Origin: an uncultured Lachnospiraceae bacterium
GTDB lineage: Bacteria > Bacillota > Clostridia > Lachnospirales > Lachnospiraceae
DNA: 19,007 nt
Reading direction: 5' to 3'
Assembly: GCA_934370915.1 (NCBI GenBank)
Contig: CAKRNI010000026.1
Location: 1 to 19,007 of the forward strand
Below, piece after piece: positions 7,626 to 15,330 of this stretch (positions within the stretch are counted from its first letter, which is position 1; every line of letters begins with the position of its first letter). Both the position numbers and the translations under genes were made by a program. A model generated the notes under the pieces. The model was not told the DNA's origin. It saw nothing but the letters and a program-made list of their open reading frames with translations, and did not search any database.

Positions 7626-8498
7626 TTAAATATGTCTGCGCCACTCTTCAAGGCGGTAACGCTGTTTTTTCTTTGCGTCCTCCAGTTGTGCCAGCATTTT
7701 CGGAATATCTTCGTTAAAAGTTCCCGCAAGCACTACATAGTTGGACGCGTGGTTTGTCCGGAAGATCGTTCCGGGAGAATCGATGTGCGTTAAAAACAGC
7801 TCCATTTCCTCCACGATCTCGTCCGGGGTGATAAGCTCCATTTCCCCGCGTTTTACTTCCTCATTCATCTGAGTCCCCTCATAGAGGCGCAGTGTCAGGA
7901 AGGAGGCATACTCCGGATTCATCTGGTTGATCAGCTCCGCCGACTTGATGGCATGTTCCCGGATCCCTTTTCTTCCGCCGAGGCCGGAGATCAGCGTCAC
8001 AGAGGTCTTGATGCCGCAGCGCTTCAATTTCTGTCCCGCCGCCGCGATCTGGGCCGCCGTCACATCCTTATGGATATGCTCCAGAACACGGTCATCGCCG
8101 GATTCCGCTCCGATATAGACCATCTCGAGTCCTGCTGCCGCCAGGGCTTTTAAATCTTCCTCAGACTTTGCCAGAACATCCTTTGCAGTCCCGTAGGAGG
8201 TGATCCGCTCCACATACGGGAAATTTTTGTGGACATAGGCTAAAAGCTCTAAAAGAAGTTCTGTCTTTACCACCAGTGCATCACCGTCCGCAAAGAATAC
8301 GCGGCTGACATACGGTCCGTAGTAATCACGGCATTCATCGAGATCTCTCATGATCTCCTCTTTTGTCCGCACTCGGAATTTTTTCACCCGGTACATATTG
8401 CAGAACGTGCACCGGTTATGGGCACAGCCCACAGTCACCTGGATAATTAAGCTTCTCGCCTCGCTCGGCGGGCGGTATACGGTTCCTTCGTATTCCAT
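7626..8498 (-). CDS. Radical SAM protein, function unassigned
   Basis: This 290-residue protein has a radical SAM barrel. The cluster motif at the N-terminus is VGCAHNRCTFCNMY, with Cys25, Cys30 and Cys33: a CX4CX2C spacing one residue longer than the classical CX3CX2C. Further on, YIGAESGDDRVLEHIHK resembles the fourth-strand motif of the Elp3/HemN/MiaB-like group. There is no B12-binding, TRAM or extra Fe-S domain; the C-terminus is a charged helix. I recognise the general COG1032-like group but no reaction. It begins 20 bases after the AAA ATPase stop, with AAGGAAAG seven to eight bases before its ATG and no terminator between, so it is probably co-transcribed with that block, as its last gene. 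Confidence 0.8.
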   Translation of the reverse strand: MEYEGTVYRPPSEARSLIIQVTVGCAHNRCTFCNMYRVKKFRVRTKEEIMRDLDECRDYYGPYVSRVFFADGDALVVKTELLLELLAYVHKNFPYVERITSYGTAKDVLAKSEEDLKALAAAGLEMVYIGAESGDDRVLEHIHKDVTAAQIAAAGQKLKRCGIKTSVTLISGLGGRKGIREHAIKSAELINQMNPEYASFLTLRLYEGTQMNEEVKRGEMELITPDEIVEEMELFLTHIDSPGTIFRTNHASNYVVLAGTFNEDIPKMLAQLEDAKKKQRYRLEEWRRHI

Positions 8499-8518
8499 AT
8501 GATCACTTTCCTTTCCAA

Positions 8519-10135
8519 TTAAAATGCTCCGAGTCTGTCCAGTCTGCTCAAAATATCTGCCCGTCTCTCATCAAACAGCAGATTCTTATTGTATTCAAAA
8601 TATCGTTCACACTCATTTTCCTGTAAGAACCGCACTGCCGGGGCGCTGGAGTTGAGTTCCGTGATAAACACCACCATCTCCTGGCTGCTGCCGAAAGTTC
8701 CTTCCATGAAATCGAAGGCGTACTCCAGTGTCTGTCCGGCATGAGCGCACAGATCCTCAAGCTCTGTCCGTTCTTCCACGAACAGCTCCCGAAACCGGCC
8801 GAAAATCTCGTCACCATCCGATAAAAGCTCCGCTTTCACAGTCTGGAGATATCGGTTCATATCCGCAGCGATATCGGCACAGCGATATTTTTCCTGTCTT
8901 GTGAGAAGACCGGCTTTCTGTTTCTGCTCAGCTGCCGCGGTGAAGGTCTCGATCTGGTGTGCGAAAATATCGACCGGCGTCTGAGTCTGCGGCACTGTAT
9001 CTATCTTCTCCGCATCGTTTCCGGTATTCTTCATTTTGACCGGATCCTGGCTGATCTCTCTGGATGCTGCCATTTCTCCTGCCTCCGTTTTATCTTCCAA
9101 GCTTCTCTTGAATGCTTTCAGCTCCCCAAACAGCACTTCCAGATAATCCTCTTTCTGCGCATAAGCCTTAAATTCCACATCAAGCTTCGCCAAAATCAGG
9201 CTGATGATGGAAAGCTTCTCATCAAACGGCGCCTTCGCCGCCTGCTCCATCAGACGCTCGTTGCGCTTTCCTTCCAGAACTTCATCGATCTGGTATCTCG
9301 CCTGATACTTCTTATATAATTCCAGATAGTTCGCGAAATCTTTTGCGATCCGGGGATGCTCAATGTACTGCACTACAACTTCCCGGTCACAGACAAGATC
9401 CACCTTCTCGCAGACCTTTAAAAATCCGGAGAGATCTTCCCACCCACGAGGTGTCGCAAAAATCTTGCCCTCCACAGTTGTCTCCACCTGATAAAAGCAC
9501 TGCGGTTTTGCGGTGAGGAATGAAAGGATCGCCGGATGGATATCCGCCTGCTTCGCGTACTCTTTCCAGACCTCAAAATCCGCCTCCACATCGATCTTTT
9601 TGATACGGTCTAAGGTCGCGATATCGAATTCCCGCACGGATTTATTGTATTCCGGCGGGTTTCCTGCTGCCACGATGATCCAGCCATCCGGGATCTTATG
9701 ATTTCCGAAAGTCTTATACTGCAAAAACTGCAGCATGGCCGGGGCCAGTGTCTCGGAAACGCAGTTGATCTCATCGATGAAGAGAAGTCCCTCCAGGAGC
9801 CCTGTGTCTTCGATTTTATTGTAGATCGCCGCGACGATCTCACTCATGGTATATTCCGTCACATGGACATTCTGTTCACCGTAAGTCTTCTCAGAGATAA
9901 ACGGGAGCCCGATGGCACTCTGTCTCGTGTGATGTGTGATCGTATAGGAAACAAGACCGATCCCGCACTCTCTCGCTACCTGCTCCATGATCTGGGTCTT
10001 TCCGATTCCCGGAGGTCCAATGAGCAGCACCGGACGCTGCCGCATGGACGGGATCTCATACTCCCCGTGTTCATTTTTTGTCAGGTACACCTGTATCGTA
10101 TTTTTAATTTCCTGTTTTGCACGCTTGATGTTCAT
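8519..10135 (-). CDS. MoxR-type AAA+ ATPase
   Basis: This 538-residue protein is an AAA+ ATPase of the MoxR type, a class that remodels or activates partner proteins, usually together with a VWA-domain protein. Walker A GPPGIGKT is at 40-47, Walker B LLFIDE at 117-122, sensor-1 AAGNPP with Asn159, an arginine-finger region LDRIKK around Arg177, and a sensor-2-like TPRGW with Arg230. After about residue 345 a polar linker leads to a C-terminal helical domain (about 395-538) I cannot assign. Its ATG lies three bases after the stop of the metallopeptidase/VWA gene, with GGGAG in the end of that gene as ribosome binding site, so the pair is tightly coupled. The target is unknown. Confidence 0.88.
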   Translation of the reverse strand: MNIKRAKQEIKNTIQVYLTKNEHGEYEIPSMRQRPVLLIGPPGIGKTQIMEQVARECGIGLVSYTITHHTRQSAIGLPFISEKTYGEQNVHVTEYTMSEIVAAIYNKIEDTGLLEGLLFIDEINCVSETLAPAMLQFLQYKTFGNHKIPDGWIIVAAGNPPEYNKSVREFDIATLDRIKKIDVEADFEVWKEYAKQADIHPAILSFLTAKPQCFYQVETTVEGKIFATPRGWEDLSGFLKVCEKVDLVCDREVVVQYIEHPRIAKDFANYLELYKKYQARYQIDEVLEGKRNERLMEQAAKAPFDEKLSIISLILAKLDVEFKAYAQKEDYLEVLFGELKAFKRSLEDKTEAGEMAASREISQDPVKMKNTGNDAEKIDTVPQTQTPVDIFAHQIETFTAAAEQKQKAGLLTRQEKYRCADIAADMNRYLQTVKAELLSDGDEIFGRFRELFVEERTELEDLCAHAGQTLEYAFDFMEGTFGSSQEMVVFITELNSSAPAVRFLQENECERYFEYNKNLLFDERRADILSRLDRLGAF

Positions 10136-10138
10136 TTT

Positions 10139-11503
10139 TTATCTCCCATCCAACACTTTCCCGACATCTTCCATCGACTCCGGATCCAGAATCACCTTCA
10201 TCGCCCACGGCGGAACGTCCGCGTCAGTATAATTATCTCGCATAAACACGAAGGCCGTGTCATATGGCGGCATTTTCACCGGGAATGTCCCATATCCGTC
10301 CGTAAAATAGATGAGTCCCCTCAGCCTGCTGAACTTTCCCGCCTTGATCATCTGATCTACATGCAGGAATGCCGGGCGGAAATCCGTTCCTCCCATGCCG
10401 TGAAGCTCCATGTGATCCATATAATTGCGAAGATCCTCTTCTTTTTCGATCTTCACATCCTGACGGACCTTATCATCGCACTGCAGGATATGGATATTGA
10501 CCTTTTTGAAGAAGCTCTCCGACTGGGCCAGCACCCCATAGGTCTCTTCCAGAAATTTCTTCACAAGCTCCCCGGAACACGACATCGACGTGTCGATGAC
10601 GACCACAAAATCTTCGATCCGCCGGACCTCCTTCGTCTCAAGAGGCTCGATCAGCGGCATGTTTCCATATAACTGCATGCCGTAATGATAAAACACATAG
10701 TCAAACGCGTCGGGATCGATCTGGACGGTCTCCTTCAGTACCGAAAACTTTCGCAAAAATTTCCGGTAATCATACCGTTCCCGGTTCTCCACCGCAAGCT
10801 GGTCCATCAGCTCCTTGGAGTCATCCGCCGCCTCGTTGGAGAACGCCTCCATCTCCGCCTGCATCTTCTCCCGCTTGTCATCCCAGTCATTTTTCCGGTT
10901 CCGGTTGGGATTCGGGGACTTCTTCTCGTCCTCCTTCTCCCATCCGGAATGATCGTCACGGCAGAATTCCCTGCAGAGCCGTTCATATTCGATCTCAGAA
11001 AGATTCATCTCCTGCATTGCGTGATAGATACTCTCAGCATTCAATACCTTGATCTTTTTCCTAAGACGTCCGTAAAATTCCGCCCGCACCGGTGACATCG
11101 GCAGATGGACGCACGGCTTATGGATTCCGTCGATCAGGGATTCCACCGCGATATCACAGGCCAGATTCCAGTATTCTTCCGCCCGCTTTTTCCTCGACCA
11201 TGGATGGACAAAGAGACAGTGGAATGTCTCATGCAGGATCATTCGGTTTACATAAACAGGATTTCTCCGGTACCAGCCACAGATATATCCCGTCTCAAAG
11301 GATAATAAGGTTCCATCTGTCCCGATTCCCTTTACGCTGCTATCCGCCACCGGGAACAGACCATTTAAGGCAACGTCAAGAAAACGCATGGAAAGATACA
11401 GCTCGTTCCTCGCATTCCGTATGATCTCGATACCGATCGCCGCCAGCTCCTCCAGTGCGCCCTGTTCCCTGAGGATCGGCGACCATGCCGCATCTTCTCT
11501 CAT
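10139..11503 (-). CDS. Putative metallopeptidase with C-terminal VWA-like domain (DUF2201 type)
   Basis: This 454-residue soluble protein combines two domains. The N-terminal part has HETFH (91-95), a HExxH zinc motif, followed by WNLACDIAVE with Asp117 as a likely further ligand. A charged low-complexity linker spans about 185-235. The C-terminal domain is VWA-like with a complete metal-ion adhesion site: DTSMS (304-308), GGTD (Thr373), and FTDG (Asp402). This matches the predicted metal-dependent peptidase family COG3864. Start: AAGGAGG lies 12 bases before the ATG at 11503; an in-frame TTG at 11515 directly abuts that AGGAGG and cannot be used. There is no signal peptide. The MoxR ATPase follows after three bases and is the obvious partner. 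Substrate and biological role are unknown. Confidence 0.85.
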   Translation of the reverse strand: MREDAAWSPILREQGALEELAAIGIEIIRNARNELYLSMRFLDVALNGLFPVADSSVKGIGTDGTLLSFETGYICGWYRRNPVYVNRMILHETFHCLFVHPWSRKKRAEEYWNLACDIAVESLIDGIHKPCVHLPMSPVRAEFYGRLRKKIKVLNAESIYHAMQEMNLSEIEYERLCREFCRDDHSGWEKEDEKKSPNPNRNRKNDWDDKREKMQAEMEAFSNEAADDSKELMDQLAVENRERYDYRKFLRKFSVLKETVQIDPDAFDYVFYHYGMQLYGNMPLIEPLETKEVRRIEDFVVVIDTSMSCSGELVKKFLEETYGVLAQSESFFKKVNIHILQCDDKVRQDVKIEKEEDLRNYMDHMELHGMGGTDFRPAFLHVDQMIKAGKFSRLRGLIYFTDGYGTFPVKMPPYDTAFVFMRDNYTDADVPPWAMKVILDPESMEDVGKVLDGR

Positions 11504-11537
11504 GAAGAGTTTCAACCTCCTTACCCTCTATCTTCTA

Positions 11538-12512
11538 TCATAAATCAAAGCTTTTCTTCTTAACACCGAATTTCTTCCTCTGTATCTCCATAAACATCCC
11601 GGAAAACTCCGGCAGATGTCTTTTCGACACTTCCGTGATCAATCCGGAAATTTCATCCGCAGTCAGCGGATTCTTTTCCGGTGTCAGGTACTGCCCTGCC
11701 AGCCATTTTACCGTCTCCGGGTCCTCGAGGCTGCCGAGAAGTACTTCATAAAGATTCTCCAGAAGGAACTTTTCGTATTCCTTTTTTGCGCTCTCCCACA
11801 GCCCTTTCGGATACCGCAGCCGGTTCACCGCGATTTTCGATGCCATGAGGACGGATTCCTCAACCTTTTCATACACAAACAGTTTATCATATCTGTCAAA
11901 TCGGAACTTCCGCCCCTCAAAACAGTACCTGTACTTCTGCCCTGTTCCGTGGATATTGGATACCGTGATCCGCGCCGGCGTATTCTCCACCGCCTCATCG
12001 TAGTAGTCCGGAAAGATCAGGCGCGCACACTCCGTCTCCCCATTCTCTTCCTCTAAAACATTTGTCGTAAGCGCTATTCTCTCAAAGTCTGTATCCGCCC
12101 CGGTCATTTCTCTCTTTTGTCCGCCTTGCATGAACACGTGAACCATGACCCGTTCGTTGATCTCCGTCACGAAATCCCTGAGTGCAGACTCCTCAGCTGT
12201 GTCCATATGGACCGTCAGACTTTTTATATTCCGGCAGCCCGTAAGCACACCACCGCCGACTTCGCGGAGCGATCCGTAAAAATGAATCTCCTGAAGTTTT
12301 TCGCAGCCATAAAATTCATATCTTCCGATCCGTAGGAGTGTCCGTGGAAGATAGACTTTCTCCACTGCACTTCCGGAAAATACCTTGTCTGCGAGTTCCG
12401 TTACCGGCAGTCCGTCAAGAACTTCCGGCACCACGCAGACGGCGCCTGGTGCCAAAAGTTTTGTCACACAAGCGCCCCCGTTTTTTTCTTTAAAATCAAA
12501 TAGAATGTCCAT
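11538..12512 (-). CDS. Leucine-rich repeat (BspA/LRR_5-like) protein
   Basis: The 324-residue protein begins with irregular leucine-rich repeats of the BspA/LRR_5 kind (about residues 25-110), seen as recurring LPVTELADKVFSGSAVEKV, YLPRTLLRIGRYEFYGCEKL and FYGSLREVGGGVLTGCRNI. The remaining ~210 residues are a charged, probably mixed alpha/beta then helical region I do not recognise. It has no signal peptide, transmembrane segment or cell-wall anchor, unlike most BspA proteins, so it is probably cytoplasmic. Its stop is about 35 bases before the chosen start of the VWA gene, suggesting one operon. The ribosome binding site is poor (GATGAG region). A scaffold or target-recognition role for the ATPase/peptidase pair is inference only. 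Confidence 0.72.
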   Translation of the reverse strand: MDILFDFKEKNGGACVTKLLAPGAVCVVPEVLDGLPVTELADKVFSGSAVEKVYLPRTLLRIGRYEFYGCEKLQEIHFYGSLREVGGGVLTGCRNIKSLTVHMDTAEESALRDFVTEINERVMVHVFMQGGQKREMTGADTDFERIALTTNVLEEENGETECARLIFPDYYDEAVENTPARITVSNIHGTGQKYRYCFEGRKFRFDRYDKLFVYEKVEESVLMASKIAVNRLRYPKGLWESAKKEYEKFLLENLYEVLLGSLEDPETVKWLAGQYLTPEKNPLTADEISGLITEVSKRHLPEFSGMFMEIQRKKFGVKKKSFDL

Positions 12513-12533
12513 ACTTTTTATTTCGTTCTCATC

Positions 12534-12556
12534 ATCTGCACACCGGGTGCCCAGAT
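12534..12556 (-). repeat. Hairpin between MATE and LRR genes
   Basis: ATCTG-G-GCAC / GTGTGCAGAT arms form a 10-base stem with one mismatch, one wobble and a three-base loop in the 50-base gap. No T-run follows on the minus strand, so it is more likely an mRNA processing or stability element than a terminator. Confidence 0.4.
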
Positions 12557-12562
12557 CTGTCC

Positions 12563-13939
12563 TTAATCTTCGATCAGCTTATTTAACTTCCGCATTGCGC
12601 TGAATCGGTAATAGTATACTATAAATGCCAGCGAAGTGATACTCCAGCTTAACGGATAACTCGTCAGCGTCGTGTACAGTCCCGGATGGACTGCGCCTGC
12701 GCCGAATACCCAGATTACACGCAGGATACATGTACCGACACAGATGATCAGCATCGGAACCAGGGCATCGCCCACACCGCGCAGAGTACACGGATATACA
12801 TTGACACAGATATAGCAGAACCAGAACGGTACCAGGAAGCAAAGGATGTTCATGCTCTCAGCCATAACATCCACATCGTTCGTAAAGAGACTGATCAGAA
12901 CCGGTCCCGCCGTAAACATAAACAGGCCGAGTGCCGCCGTAATGATTGTCGACATGAGAAGTCCCACATAGGTTCCCTTTTTTAAACGCCTGATCTTACC
13001 CGCACCGAAATTCTGGCCCGCAAAGGTCGTCACGGAGATTCCCATGGCATCCATGGTCATCCAGAAAATACCGTCAATCTTTCCGTAAACTGCCCAGGAG
13101 GCGATCGTATTCGTTCCGTATCCATTGATGTTTGCCTGAATCAGGATGTTGGAAATCGAGTACATCATGGACTGCAGTCCTGCCGGGAGACCGATCTTTA
13201 TAATCTTTTTTAAAAGCATCGGTTCCACCCGAAGTTCTTTCAGGCTAAACCGGTAAGACTCCTTCGTCCGGATCAACGTTACCATAACCAGCGCTGCCGA
13301 TAAGAGCTGGGACATGATCGTTGCAAGCGCCGCACCGGCAACTTCCAGGTGCAGACAGACAACGAAGAGCAGGTCCAGGACAATATTCGTCAGGCAGCTC
13401 GCGATCAGGAAATACAGCGGTCTCTTCGAGTCTCCCACAGCTCGCAGGATCGCAGCGCCCATGTTATAGACCAGGTTTCCGATGATACCCAGAAAATAGA
13501 TTCTGAGGTATGTCACAGAATATCCGAGGATCTCTTCGGGAGCACCCATGGCCCGGATCGCAGCCGGAGTGAAGATCTCACCGATCACTAAGAGTGCCAC
13601 ACCGCCGGCCAGCGCCAGACAGAACGCTGTGTGGACCGATTTCTGCACCTGCTGGTCTTCCTTCGCCCCATAGAACTGGGATACGACAACGGCCGCGCCG
13701 GAGGACATTCCGACGAAGAAACCAACTAACAGGTTGATCAGCGTTCCTGTCGTACCTCCTACCGCGGAAAGTGCTTCTTTTCCAACGAATTTTCCAACGA
13801 TCATGGCATCTGCCGTGTTGTAAAGCTGCTGGAAAAATGTCCCGAACAGGATCGGAAAGAAAAAGAGCAGAAGCTGCTGCCAGATCACACCGTCCGTGAT
13901 CCCGTTGTAGCCTGCCGGATGATTCTTCTTAAGTGTCAT
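12563..13939 (-). CDS. MATE family efflux transporter
   Basis: This 458-residue membrane protein is a second MATE transporter with 12 expected helices. The N-terminal half has FPILFGTFFQQLYNTADAMIVG and GAAVVVSQFYGAK; the second half has SWAVYGKIDGIFWMTMDAMG and the repeated GAGKIRRLKKG loop. It is distant from the MepA-like transporter at 2068-3447. I chose the ATG at 13939, which has GAGGGTG about five bases upstream and gives a normal MATE length; the frame stays open back to an ATG at 14044, but that extension crosses a large hairpin and would add 35 hydrophilic residues. It follows ddh by 168 bases without a clear terminator. Substrate is unknown. Confidence 0.88.
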   Translation of the reverse strand: MTLKKNHPAGYNGITDGVIWQQLLLFFFPILFGTFFQQLYNTADAMIVGKFVGKEALSAVGGTTGTLINLLVGFFVGMSSGAAVVVSQFYGAKEDQQVQKSVHTAFCLALAGGVALLVIGEIFTPAAIRAMGAPEEILGYSVTYLRIYFLGIIGNLVYNMGAAILRAVGDSKRPLYFLIASCLTNIVLDLLFVVCLHLEVAGAALATIMSQLLSAALVMVTLIRTKESYRFSLKELRVEPMLLKKIIKIGLPAGLQSMMYSISNILIQANINGYGTNTIASWAVYGKIDGIFWMTMDAMGISVTTFAGQNFGAGKIRRLKKGTYVGLLMSTIITAALGLFMFTAGPVLISLFTNDVDVMAESMNILCFLVPFWFCYICVNVYPCTLRGVGDALVPMLIICVGTCILRVIWVFGAGAVHPGLYTTLTSYPLSWSITSLAFIVYYYRFSAMRKLNKLIED

Positions 13940-14010
13940 ATCTTCACCCTCTACAAAATCCGCCATACACCAGAGCCCGTTTGCAATCTTCTCTGAATGC
14001 ATGGCGATTG

Positions 14011-14057
14011 ATACTTCCGCCCTGTATCTGTCGGCTGCGGACACAGGGCGGAGGTAT
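14011..14057. repeat. 15-base-stem hairpin between ddh and MATE
   Basis: Arms 14011-14025 and 14043-14057 pair along all 15 bases with one wobble; a GTC/GAC pair extends inside the 17-base loop. There is no T-run on either side, so classical termination is doubtful. It sits between the ddh stop (14108) and the MATE start (13939) and could stabilise the ddh message or be a protein binding site. Confidence 0.55.
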
Positions 14058-14107
14058 GATTGATCAAAGGCAGACTTTTTCGCCGCCTTTAAAGGTTCTT
14101 TTTATGA

Positions 14108-15094
14108 TTACAGGAGATTCTTTCTGAGTTCCTCTCCGCTCTTTGCGGAAAGGTATGCCGGCGGAATATCAAGAATGGTCTTGCATCCGCTCATTCCCTC
14201 CTGCTTCATGCGGACTGCGGCGCGGGCACAGCAAACGATCACGGAGGAAGTGAACTCCGGGTTGGAATCCAGTTTCAGACGATACTCGATCACATGTGTA
14301 TTCTCCTGATTCCATCCGGTCTTTCCGTTTCTGATCACGAAACCGCCGTGCGGAAGTGTGGAATGGTCGCGCTTCATCTCCTCCTCGCTGATGAAATGAA
14401 CCGTTGTATCATAGTCGGAGAAGTAGTTCGGCATCGTTACGATCTCTTTTTCGATGCGTGCAAGATCAGCACCCTCTTCGGCAACAACATAGCATTCTCT
14501 TGTGTGTTTCTCTCTTGTTGTGAGTTCCGGAGTCTCGCCGTTTCTGATTCTCTCCAGTACACTCTCAACCGGGACTGTATACTGTCTCGCGTCCTTCACG
14601 CCATCAATGCGGCGGATCGCGTCGGAATGTCCCTGGCTTACACCTTTGCCCCAGAATGTATAGTCTTTACCATCCGGGAGAATCGCATTTGCGTATACAC
14701 GATTTAAGGAGAACATACCCGGATCCCAGCCTGCGGAGATCACTGCTACATTTCCTGCTTCCTTTGCCGCTGCATCGACAGCTGCAAAGTGCTCCGGAAT
14801 TCTCGCGTGTGTGTCAAAGCTGTCCACTACAGTGAAATATTTCGCATACTCCGGTGTCTGCACCGGAAGATCTGTCGCACTTCCGCCGCAAAGGATCAGG
14901 ACATCGATCTTATCTGTCATATGCTTCACTTCGTCCGCATGGTAAACCTTTGCGCCTTCGGTCAGGATCCTTACATTTTTCGGATCTCTTCTTGTAAATA
15001 CTGCCGCAAGCTCCATATCCGGATTCTGTTTGATGGCGCACTCAACGCCGCGTCCAAGATTTCCATAACCCATAATTCCGATTCTGATCGTCAT
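14108..15094 (-). CDS. ddh: meso-Diaminopimelate D-dehydrogenase
   Basis: This enzyme converts L-tetrahydrodipicolinate, ammonia and NADPH in one step to meso-diaminopimelate, which feeds lysine and peptidoglycan synthesis, bypassing the acylated DapD-DapE-DapF route. The 328-residue cytoplasmic protein has an N-terminal Rossmann fold with GIMGYGNLGRG (6-16), CGGSATD (69-75), ISAGWDPGMFS (119-129) and FWGKGVSQGHSDAIRRI (147-163), all hallmark Ddh segments. Length is normal for the family. AGAGGAG lies six bases before the ATG. It has its own strong promoter 70 bases upstream and no obvious riboswitch, so it may be expressed constitutively. Confidence 0.95.
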   Translation of the reverse strand: MTIRIGIMGYGNLGRGVECAIKQNPDMELAAVFTRRDPKNVRILTEGAKVYHADEVKHMTDKIDVLILCGGSATDLPVQTPEYAKYFTVVDSFDTHARIPEHFAAVDAAAKEAGNVAVISAGWDPGMFSLNRVYANAILPDGKDYTFWGKGVSQGHSDAIRRIDGVKDARQYTVPVESVLERIRNGETPELTTREKHTRECYVVAEEGADLARIEKEIVTMPNYFSDYDTTVHFISEEEMKRDHSTLPHGGFVIRNGKTGWNQENTHVIEYRLKLDSNPEFTSSVIVCCARAAVRMKQEGMSGCKTILDIPPAYLSAKSGEELRKNLL

Positions 15095-15135
15095 ATTATT
15101 CTCCTCTTCTTTCTTTATTTAATGTCGCTATCTCC

Positions 15136-15164
15136 ATTTTACCAATAGGCCGTTATAGTGTCAA
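15136..15164 (-). promoter_or_regulatory. Sigma-A promoter of ddh
   Basis: On the minus strand a perfect TTGACA -35 (15159-15164) and TAAAAT -10 (15136-15141) are 17 bases apart. The start point near 15129 leaves a leader of about 35 bases before the ddh ATG. Confidence 0.85.
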
Positions 15165-15255
15165 TTGAAATAAGTTTAACGAATTTGTCTCCTGTTTCTT
15201 CCAGATACACCTGCAAAACCTGCCACCGGAAGGTTCTTCTGGGAACGCGGCAATG

Positions 15256-15314
15256 AAAAAATAAACAACGGAATCCGAAATCCTTTTTCTCAAAGATCCC
15301 TGAGTCTGTTGTTT
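15256..15314 (-). terminator. Rho-independent terminator of the MATE gene at 15331
   Basis: On the minus strand AAACAAC (15308-15314) pairs with GTTGTTT (15263-15269); the stem continues to roughly 20 bases with a few mismatches, followed by ATTTTTT (complement of 15256-15262). It starts 17 bases after the MATE stop and separates it from the ddh promoter. Confidence 0.8.
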
Positions 15315-15330
15315 ACATATTTTTAATATA

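Noticed and set aside
7285..7629. Plus-strand 114-residue open frame
   Set aside because: It runs through the nrdD promoter and AT-rich control region; no ribosome binding site and no recognisable domain.
9698..10672. Plus-strand 324-residue open frame
   Set aside because: It is antisense to the ATPase and VWA genes, whose motifs are unmistakable; its composition (rich in His, Arg, Ile) is typical of antisense frames.
11504..11515. TTG start adding four residues to the metallopeptidase/VWA protein
   Set aside because: It directly abuts AGGAGG, leaving no spacing for initiation.
13940..14044. N-terminal extension of the second MATE protein
   Set aside because: It is hydrophilic, crosses a strong hairpin and lacks a ribosome binding site; the ATG at 13939 has one and gives a normal family length.
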